A DNA stretch of 12,756 nt from Bacillota bacterium (GTDB taxonomy: Bacteria > Bacillota > Clostridia > Saccharofermentanales > Fastidiosipilaceae). This document shows positions 7,367-12,756 of this stretch, piece by piece. A program made the position numbers and the translations under genes. Numbering within the stretch: position 1 is the stretch's first letter; every line of letters begins with the position of its first letter. Below the pieces are notes generated by a model, which was not told the DNA's origin, did no database searches, and saw only the letters and a program-made list of their open reading frames with translations. The stretch lies in assembly GCA_023420715.1 (NCBI GenBank), contig JAEZVR010000040.1, positions 1 through 12,756 on the forward strand, given 5' to 3'.

Positions 7367-7396
7367 ACAATATCTAACAAATACATCATTTGTCAA
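7367..7396 (-). promoter_or_regulatory. Candidate promoter of ahpC
   Basis: A perfect -35 box TTGACA (7391-7396) is followed after 18 bases by TATTGT (7367-7372). An alternative -10, GATATT, lies two bases nearer. The predicted leader is about 60 bases and contains a small hairpin AGGGT-TAGC-ACCCT near 7338-7351. The promoter lies between the rmlA stop and ahpC, where I see only a weak candidate terminator for rmlA. Confidence 0.65.
7377..7393. promoter_or_regulatory. Candidate operator inside the ahpC promoter
   Basis: The dyad ACAAAT-ACATC-ATTTGT (6+5+6, perfect) fills the spacer and overlaps the -35 box. Its location would let a repressor block polymerase. It does not match the PerR box consensus well, so the regulator cannot be named. 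Confidence 0.35.
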
Positions 7397-7436
7397 CCAG
7401 AAAAATAAAATTTCATCGCCAATTTGTCACTTTTAA

Positions 7437-8297
7437 CTATCTTAAAGCCAACAAATATTGACCATATTCAGTCTGTTCTAAGGCTTTCCCCAGTCGATGC
7501 ACTTGAGCCAAATCAATGAAGCCTTTGCGCCAGGCGATTTCTTCAATACAGGAGATATAAAATCCCTGTCTGGACTGTAAAGTCTCCACGAAAGCGCTGG
7601 CATTTCTAATGCCGGTTGGGGTTCCTGTATCCAGCCAGGCAATGCCTCGGCTCATGAGAGAAACCGATAATCTTTTTTGTTCTAAATAAACCTGATGAAT
7701 ACTAGTAATTTCCAATTCACCACGCGCTGATGGCCGAACCTGCTTAGCAATATCAACAACATCATTTTGATAAAAATAGAGACCGGGAACAGCATAGTGA
7801 GATTTGGGGCAAGCTGGTTTTTCCTCTATCGAGACAGCTTTAAAATCTTGATCAAAGGAGACTACCCCAAAATCACTCGGATTTTTAACCGGATACGCAA
7901 AAATAGTTGCCCCCGATAACGAGCGAATACTGTCTTTCAGCAAAGTGGTCATATTGTGTCCATAAAAGACATTGTCGCCAAGAATTAAACACACGTCATC
8001 TTGCCCAATAAAGGACTCTCCAATTAAAAACGCATCGGCTAGCCCCCTCGGATGATCTTGAACCGCGTAAGAAAAAGACAATCCCAACTGCTCCCCTGAT
8101 CCCAAAAGATCCTGAAACAAGGGGAGGTCACGTGCGGTTGAAATAATCAAGATATCGCGAATTTCTGCCAACATCAACATCGATAAGGGATAGTAAATCA
8201 ACGGTTTATCAAAAACAGGGAGCAACTGCTTTGAAACCACTTTGGTCATCGGATATAACCGACTCCCCGTTCCACCTGCTAAAAGTATACCTTTCAT
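7437..8297 (-). CDS. rmlA: Glucose-1-phosphate thymidylyltransferase
   Basis: Makes dTDP-glucose from dTTP and glucose-1-phosphate, the first step towards dTDP-rhamnose and other deoxysugar donors for surface polysaccharides. The 286-residue length is normal for RmlA. Motifs include the nucleotide-binding start AGGTGSRLYPMT (7-18, with R13), the lysine of SKQLLP (K23), LGDN (106-109, metal-binding D108), EEKP (158-161), GELEIT (193-198) and WLDTGT (221-226, D223). All expected active-site residues are present. The ATG overlaps the stop of the polymerase-like gene upstream (ATGA overlap), with GGAGGGG at the end of that gene as ribosome binding site, so the two are translationally coupled. No rmlB, rmlC or rmlD follows; the next gene is ahpC with its own promoter. 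Confidence 0.95.
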   Translation of the reverse strand: MKGILLAGGTGSRLYPMTKVVSKQLLPVFDKPLIYYPLSMLMLAEIRDILIISTARDLPLFQDLLGSGEQLGLSFSYAVQDHPRGLADAFLIGESFIGQDDVCLILGDNVFYGHNMTTLLKDSIRSLSGATIFAYPVKNPSDFGVVSFDQDFKAVSIEEKPACPKSHYAVPGLYFYQNDVVDIAKQVRPSARGELEITSIHQVYLEQKRLSVSLMSRGIAWLDTGTPTGIRNASAFVETLQSRQGFYISCIEEIAWRKGFIDLAQVHRLGKALEQTEYGQYLLALR

Positions 8298-9697
8298 TTC
8301 CCCTCCAAATTTCTATACTGCTTCAATATTGCATGCGTTTGTGCCAGTAATAATCCAATTCCCGCCCAAAAAACAAAACTGACTGGTGACATCGTATAAA
8401 ACAAATCCTGAAATAACATACCAAATGCCAAACACAGGATATGACTGAGTACAAGTAAATTAAAGACAAGATCTTGCTTTTTAAGTCGGTACACCTGAAC
8501 AATTTGCCACCAAAGCCAAATCGCACCTGCTAAAAGTGTCCCAAAGGCGACCAATCCACCTGCCAGTAACAAAAAAACATAAGCATTATGCGGAACTTTT
8601 CCCGTAGCTAATAAAAATTGAGGTTCGACCGCTTTTGCCACAGCCGAAAAACCGCGCGCAGTCGTCCCGAACAAGGGGCGATGAAGCCACAGGCTCAATC
8701 CTTCTCGAGCTAATAAAAGACGTTCCTGACTACTGGCGGCTTCATCTGTTCGCAAAGAATGATCCGCGTTTTTCTGAACAGTGGGAAGCTTGACAGAAGA
8801 CGTTTTGGGTTTCAATAACCCCACAGGAGCCTTAGATCGCCATATACCAATCGGATGAAAAATAAATACAGAAAGAACAAATATGGACAAGACCAAAACA
8901 ACCCGTCTAGGCCACCGCTGCCAGCAACCGCAAAACTGCGCCTTAGATAAGTCTTTGCCGACTAATGATTTGCGCCAAGAAAAGAGGATAAAAGCCATCC
9001 CCATTAACACAAACAAGAGCAATCCTGTCCTCGAGGCCGAAAGTGCCAAATACAGGACGTGTATGACAGCCAATAGATAACCGATCCACTTTTGCCAGCA
9101 TTTTTGAAAAAGAATCGGTAAAAAGCCAAAGATCAAAACAAGTGCAAAAACAGACCAAAATGCACCAAAATTTGGATCAATATAGAGACCAAAAAGGCGA
9201 AAATTATAATAACCCATGAAAGCCATTTTCCCATTTGGCAATAAAATGGCAGTTGGCCAATGGTCATAGTAGGATATGAGTCCAATGGCAGCTGTCACCG
9301 TCGTTATACCCACAAAAAGCAGCGGTAAGACCTGTCGCACCAACCTCGTTTGACGGTATAAAAAGCACAATCCCAGCGTAATGACTTGAAAAAACAAAAT
9401 CCAAAGCACGGTTTTAGCCGTTTCTAGCGGAGATTCTTTGCCCAAATTCCGCCAGGCGGTAAGGATATAAAAAAAAGCAAAAGCGAGTTGTAATCTCAGG
9501 CATTTCAGTTGAATTAAAGCTTTAAAATGCAAGGCAGCTGCAATGAATCCAAAAGCGCAGATCATCACGACAGTTTTGCCTCGATAGGGATAGGGAGAAA
9601 GCCAATTTAAAAAGGATCCAACGAAGAAGGTGATTAAAAACAATCCAGCAAAAAAATAGCTTAGCGATTGCGCCTTAAGCTGATTGCTCACGATCAT
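8294..9697 (-). CDS. O-antigen ligase/polymerase family membrane protein (Wzy/WaaL-like)
   Basis: Probably polymerises repeat units of, or ligates, a surface polysaccharide on the outer face of the membrane. It is a 467-residue integral membrane protein with about ten to twelve hydrophobic segments and one large hydrophilic loop (about 285-370). Wzy/WaaL features visible are GLYIDPNFGAF (170-180), SASRTG (220-225) after a hydrophobic helix, a loop with EG.SLWLHRPLFG (332-344), and PHNAYVFLLLAGG (369-381), where the His-Asn pair is characteristic. The open frame extends 16 codons further upstream to 9745, but GGGAGG lies three bases before the ATG at 9697 and the extension is non-membrane sequence inside the divergent promoter region, so I use 9697. 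In a Gram-positive-type host a capsule or exopolysaccharide polymerase is more likely than an LPS ligase. Polymerase versus ligase cannot be decided from sequence alone. Confidence 0.85.
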   Translation of the reverse strand: MIVSNQLKAQSLSYFFAGLFLITFFVGSFLNWLSPYPYRGKTVVMICAFGFIAAALHFKALIQLKCLRLQLAFAFFYILTAWRNLGKESPLETAKTVLWILFFQVITLGLCFLYRQTRLVRQVLPLLFVGITTVTAAIGLISYYDHWPTAILLPNGKMAFMGYYNFRLFGLYIDPNFGAFWSVFALVLIFGFLPILFQKCWQKWIGYLLAVIHVLYLALSASRTGLLLFVLMGMAFILFSWRKSLVGKDLSKAQFCGCWQRWPRRVVLVLSIFVLSVFIFHPIGIWRSKAPVGLLKPKTSSVKLPTVQKNADHSLRTDEAASSQERLLLAREGLSLWLHRPLFGTTARGFSAVAKAVEPQFLLATGKVPHNAYVFLLLAGGLVAFGTLLAGAIWLWWQIVQVYRLKKQDLVFNLLVLSHILCLAFGMLFQDLFYTMSPVSFVFWAGIGLLLAQTHAILKQYRNLEGK

Positions 9698-9767
9698 GAT
9701 CCTCCCTTTTTCCAGTTCAATAGAATATAATAAACAGTATATCAATCTTTATCCGTTTGAGGTAACT
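9698..9767. promoter_or_regulatory. Divergent promoter region between the Wzy-like gene and a glycosyltransferase
   Basis: This is a 70-bp AT-rich spacer between two divergent starts. On the plus strand a perfect TATAAT lies at 9726-9731, though its -35 region is poor. On the minus strand TTGATA lies at 9739-9744 with several weak AT-rich -10 candidates downstream. GAGG (9760-9763) is the ribosome binding site that fixes the plus-strand start. Both promoters would have to share or overlap here. Confidence 0.45.
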
Positions 9768-10802
9768 ATGCATACCCCGACCAACTGCTTACCCCTTCAA
9801 TTTGATATCGTTATTCCTGCTTTTAATGTTCAAGCGTATATCGCCGACTGTCTAGAATCCATAAAACAACAGACCTATCCCCATTTCAATGTTTACATTG
9901 TAGATGACGGATCGACAGATCAGACCGGCGACATCATCCAGCTATATGCCAAAAAAGATCCGCGTTTTCGCTATTTTAGGCAAGCAAACCAGGGTATTGG
10001 TCAAACACGAAACAACGGTTTTAAGGCAGGCGGCTCCCCTTATGTCTTATATGTGGATGGGGATGACATCCTCATGCCCAACACGTTAGAACACTGTGCC
10101 ACGATCCTGACAGCCGAAAACGTAGACCTCATCCTTTTTGATTGCCAACACCTCGATTCAAGCGGTCGCCCTGGAACCATCTTTCCTGCACTGCCACAGT
10201 CAAGCACTTTCACTCAAGCACAAGACTTCCTGGCAAATGAAAAGCATTTTAAATTAATGCACAGTCCTTGGGGAAAATGTTATCGCCGAGCATTTTTAAA
10301 CACCCATCACATTCACTTTATCCCAAACCTTTGGTATGAAGACTTGCCACATACCTGGGAAGTGGTCTGCAACAACCCAAGATTCATCTATCTCAATCAA
10401 CCCTTATATGGTTATCGCCAGACACCACGTTCAATCAGCAAACAATTTAACAATCCACATACCCGGGATATTGCCACCGTCATTGAACATTGCCAAACGG
10501 TCGCTAACCGACCACACATTCGTCAACAACTGGACAGCCATTCGATCTCAATTCAGGACATCCTTGCCTGGGTGGTTTATCACCAGGTCGTTATCAGTAG
10601 TTTGTATGGCCTGGCGAAAGTCCAAAACCGCAGAGATTATATCTGGCTAAAATCCTGGCTCCAACAAAACTTCCCGAATATCCTGGCATCTTCTGCTGCA
10701 AAAGAAGCCACCGTTAAAGAAAAAATATTGGCCAATGGTATTTGCCACAATTGGCTCTATGCGGCCTGCAAAATACGGCATTGGCTAGACAAGAATAAAT
10801 GA
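9768..10802 (+). CDS. Family 2 glycosyltransferase
   Basis: Transfers a sugar from a nucleotide donor to a growing polysaccharide repeat unit on a lipid carrier at the inner membrane face; donor and acceptor cannot be read from sequence. The protein has 344 residues. The GT-A fold is at the N-terminus: FDIVIPAFN (12-20), YIVDDGSTD (43-51), NQGIGQTRNNG (74-84) and the metal-binding motif VDGDD (96-100). A likely catalytic acidic pair, ED, is at 191-192 within WYEDLP. The C-terminal 120 residues are helical and unassigned. The start at 9768 is chosen because TTTGAGG stands five bases before it; an open frame starting at 9684 would run back into the opposite gene. It is the only plus-strand gene here, divergent from the Wzy-like gene and convergent, with a 1-bp gap, with the next glycosyltransferase. 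Confidence 0.9.
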   Translation: MHTPTNCLPLQFDIVIPAFNVQAYIADCLESIKQQTYPHFNVYIVDDGSTDQTGDIIQLYAKKDPRFRYFRQANQGIGQTRNNGFKAGGSPYVLYVDGDDILMPNTLEHCATILTAENVDLILFDCQHLDSSGRPGTIFPALPQSSTFTQAQDFLANEKHFKLMHSPWGKCYRRAFLNTHHIHFIPNLWYEDLPHTWEVVCNNPRFIYLNQPLYGYRQTPRSISKQFNNPHTRDIATVIEHCQTVANRPHIRQQLDSHSISIQDILAWVVYHQVVISSLYGLAKVQNRRDYIWLKSWLQQNFPNILASSAAKEATVKEKILANGICHNWLYAACKIRHWLDKNK

Positions 10803-10803
10803 C

Positions 10804-12036
10804 TTAAAACCCATCAACGGCAGAATCTGACCCCGTCTTTGCAGACGATTCTACCTCGGCCGGTGTGGCCGACACGATAAATTGACGGTACCAACGCGCC
10901 AATTGCTGAGCTGCAGGATAAATATCATATCCGGCCCGCCGATTCTCTGTCACACCAATACGACGATCTGGATCGAGCGATAAGAGCTGGTGGATAGCAG
11001 CCATCCAAAAGGCTGGCGAGTCTGCTAAAGAAGCAAACTGTGTTTGCGGTGAAAAAGCGGTGTCTGGATCAATCCGACTGGACAACAAGAGCGGCAAACC
11101 CGCCGTCTGAGCTTCCAAGGCAGCCAAGGGAATACCTTCAAAAAATGAGGGCATCACCATTAAATCAGCCGCACACAGCCAATCGATCGTGTTGGTTTGA
11201 TGGCCAACCAAATGAACCTGTTCGGCCAACCCATGTTGTTGCACGTAATCCAGTAAAGCGGATCGATCTGGTCCTTCTCCAAGGCAATAGAGATGCGCGG
11301 TTGGATCAATATTCAAATATAACTCAAATACTTGAATTAAAAATTGCTGGTTTTTGGGAAAATCCAAGCGTCCAATATGGATCAGCATAGCCGCCTCTCC
11401 AAGGCCAAGTTTTTGCCGCTGTTCCAAGCGACGATTGACATCAAAGGAAAACTGTGCCGCATCAATCGCGTTTGGCATCACAAAAAAAGGGCGATTCGCC
11501 AGCACTTTTTCGCCGAAAAAGAAACGTCCTGCCGTTTGACTACAAGCAAAAAAATGCGTGGCCACGTGCGGAATCCATCGTTTGAAAAAGCGATAGGCCA
11601 CACCGCGCAATCCCAATGGCATCTGTGTGCTGTGCGCATGGGCGATGCGCACGGATACACCTGCCTTTTTTGCTGCCCATAAGGCTAATGCAGACATGGC
11701 ATCTTGATGCACATGAACCACATCATATTCCCCATCTTGGATAATACTTTGTAGTTGTTTCATGTATTGCAATGGCTTTTTCGTCAACCGTGGGATCACA
11801 TAAACCTGACTGCCAAGGTCCGCCACCTGTTGAGCATAAACGCCTTTTTCGCCAATAACCACAAAATCAAAGTGAACAGCCTGATCCAAGATCGCTTGAT
11901 AATAGTTTAATACAACGGAATCAATCCCATTGGGTGATAACGTTTGGACAATCTGCAAAACCCGAAGTGATTTTGCCGCTGCCGGCTTTGCTAACGCCTC
12001 TGAGGACAATTCCTTTTCTTGCGTCCAATCAAACAT
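10804..12036 (-). CDS. Family 4 glycosyltransferase
   Basis: A retaining sugar transferase of the GT-B fold, probably adding one sugar to the capsule or exopolysaccharide repeat unit. With the chosen start it has 410 residues. The N-terminal domain begins with RVLQIVQTLSPNGIDSVVLN (25-44), the acceptor-side Gly-rich entry, and includes VHVHQDA (107-113) and AHAHST (132-137). The donor domain has IHIGRLDFPKN (219-229), LGEGPD (252-257) and the EX7E motif EGIPLAALE (E300, E308) followed by AQTAGLPLLLS. It resembles EpsF-type capsular transferases. Three in-frame starts exist: TTG 12057, ATG 12048 and ATG 12036. The last is preferred because AGG lies three bases upstream and only an 8-bp overlap with the upstream gene results. 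The start is moderately certain. The 3' end abuts the convergent glycosyltransferase with no intrinsic terminator. Confidence 0.9.
   Translation of the reverse strand: MFDWTQEKELSSEALAKPAAAKSLRVLQIVQTLSPNGIDSVVLNYYQAILDQAVHFDFVVIGEKGVYAQQVADLGSQVYVIPRLTKKPLQYMKQLQSIIQDGEYDVVHVHQDAMSALALWAAKKAGVSVRIAHAHSTQMPLGLRGVAYRFFKRWIPHVATHFFACSQTAGRFFFGEKVLANRPFFVMPNAIDAAQFSFDVNRRLEQRQKLGLGEAAMLIHIGRLDFPKNQQFLIQVFELYLNIDPTAHLYCLGEGPDRSALLDYVQQHGLAEQVHLVGHQTNTIDWLCAADLMVMPSFFEGIPLAALEAQTAGLPLLLSSRIDPDTAFSPQTQFASLADSPAFWMAAIHQLLSLDPDRRIGVTENRRAGYDIYPAAQQLARWYRQFIVSATPAEVESSAKTGSDSAVDGF
10822..10852. repeat. Bulged hairpin inside the 3' end of the GT4 gene
   Basis: The outer arms AGAAT (10822-10826) and ATTCT (10848-10852) enclose an inner stem CGTCT-TTGC-AGACG (10834-10847), with a 7-base bulge on one side. 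It is within the GT4 coding region and 20 bases past the stop of the plus-strand glycosyltransferase. No T-run follows on either strand, so it is not a standard terminator. Confidence 0.4.
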
Positions 12037-12756
12037 GATCCTGCCCATCCCTTTCAATCACATTTTGCAACATGGTCAACAGCGCTTGTTTTGCCTGATC
12101 AGGCTGATGTGCCTGCTTAAACTGTCGATAAGCTTGTTCCGACCAGTCCTGCAAACAGGTTAAATTTGTCGAAATATCTGTCAATATCTGTTGCATTTCC
12201 TGTACACGCGGTGCAGCATATGCGCCATAATTTTTTAAATAAGCAACAGAAGCACTTGTCAATGGACCGATGGTCCATATGGCTCGGCGATAGGACAACA
12301 GCTCCGGCACCTTTGTTGACATCGAAAGTGCCGTTGCAATTTGAGCCTGCGGCTGATCGGATTCGACCATGAGCAAAATGGGATGTTCCTGAAAGACCTT
12401 CGACATCTCTTCGGCATTCAAACTGCCGTGGTAGGTTGACACATCGCTCGTTAAGCGACGCAATCGCTCCGGCTCAATGTTTGGCGGTGCATAAATATCT
12501 AGATGAAAAGTATAATCGGAGATCTGTTGATCATGCACATGCTGAATGGCCTGTTGCAATCCCAAAAGCACCTCATCTCGCTGATAATGGAGACCACCAC
12601 CGTAACAAAGGCGTATCGTCTTATCTTTAATAAAAGTTGCCAAATCAAACGGACTACCATGATCTTCACTCATATTGACAAAGGGCTGACTATCTATGCC
12701 AAATTTTTCTCGATAACAAGCCTGCATTTTCGGACTAATGGATAAGACTTGAGCGG
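12029..12756 (-). CDS. Glycosyltransferase, C-terminal domain; N-terminus cut by the window edge
   Basis: The frame is open to the right edge, giving 241 codons before the TGA at 12029; the first residues seen are AQVLSISPKMQ. A Met 10 residues in is not taken as the start because the coding pattern continues upstream. The visible part looks like the donor-binding half of a GT-B glycosyltransferase. IRLCYGGGLHYQRDEVLL is the Rossmann entry after the hinge, HLDIYAP is a middle strand, TYHGSLNAEEM is the helix preceding the donor site, and STKVPELLSYRRAIWTIGP is the typical donor-loop region, with KVPE in place of the GT4 EX7E core. The sugar is unknown. It overlaps the following GT4 gene by 8 bp, so the two form a cotranscribed pair in the polysaccharide cluster. 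Family call is fairly sure; exact GT family less so. Confidence 0.75.
   Translation of the reverse strand, partial: AQVLSISPKMQACYREKFGIDSQPFVNMSEDHGSPFDLATFIKDKTIRLCYGGGLHYQRDEVLLGLQQAIQHVHDQQISDYTFHLDIYAPPNIEPERLRRLTSDVSTYHGSLNAEEMSKVFQEHPILLMVESDQPQAQIATALSMSTKVPELLSYRRAIWTIGPLTSASVAYLKNYGAYAAPRVQEMQQILTDISTNLTCLQDWSEQAYRQFKQAHQPDQAKQALLTMLQNVIERDGQDHV

Noticed and set aside
7400..7436. Possible terminator of rmlA (AAATT...AATTT with TATTTTT)
   Set aside because: The stem is only five A/T pairs, too weak to call a terminator; noted only as possible readthrough into ahpC.
9684..9767. Longer start for the plus-strand GT2 gene
   Set aside because: The extra 28 residues overlap the opposite gene and the promoter region, and the ATG at 9768 has a well-spaced GAGG.
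1..12756. Defence system, phage, transposon or CRISPR content
   Set aside because: No nuclease, integrase, transposase or spaced-repeat pattern was seen; all long frames belong to transport, redox or polysaccharide families.

Overview
The window reads as a chromosomal segment of a low-to-mid GC Gram-positive-type anaerobe, most likely a Clostridia-like member of the Bacillota. Evidence: strong GGAGG ribosome binding sites, a lipoprotein sugar-binding protein with a Gly/Ser-rich tether, a galactokinase of the GRTE...GNHTDHQ type, and an AhpC paired with a thioredoxin-reductase-like partner. I cannot name a genus. Almost everything is on the minus strand, so it is transcribed from right to left; the exception is one glycosyltransferase at 9768-10802.

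Left part (1-4950), galactose uptake and first catabolic step: mglB (binding lipoprotein), mglA (double ATPase), mglC (permease), then galK (galactokinase, cut by the left edge). A candidate promoter and an overlapping palindrome precede mglB. Two strong hairpins lie between mglB and mglA. An intrinsic terminator lies between mglC and galK, directly against the galK ribosome binding site, so galK is probably expressed by controlled readthrough.

Middle part (4944-7396), peroxide defence: ahpC (2-Cys peroxiredoxin) with a TTGACA-type promoter, a hairpin/terminator, then a 556-residue flavoprotein. In that protein the AhpF-type double thioredoxin-fold domain sits behind the reductase domain rather than in front of it. 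It is probably the AhpC reductase in circularly permuted domain order.

Right part (7437-12756), surface polysaccharide synthesis: rmlA (glucose-1-phosphate thymidylyltransferase) overlaps the end of a Wzy/WaaL-type membrane protein. A family 2 glycosyltransferase diverges from the latter across about 70 bp. A family 4 glycosyltransferase runs convergent with it, with a 1-bp gap. An upstream glycosyltransferase-like C-terminal domain is cut by the right edge. No rmlB, rmlC or rmlD is present, so the locus must continue or the sugar nucleotide must be finished elsewhere.

There are no tRNA or rRNA genes, CRISPR arrays, insertion sequences or integrases that I can see, and no gene-free stretch above 200 bases. 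I see no clear sign of a wholly new system. The most interesting points are the permuted AhpF-like reductase, the regulatory hairpins of the mgl-gal operon, and the opposite-strand glycosyltransferase in the polysaccharide cluster.
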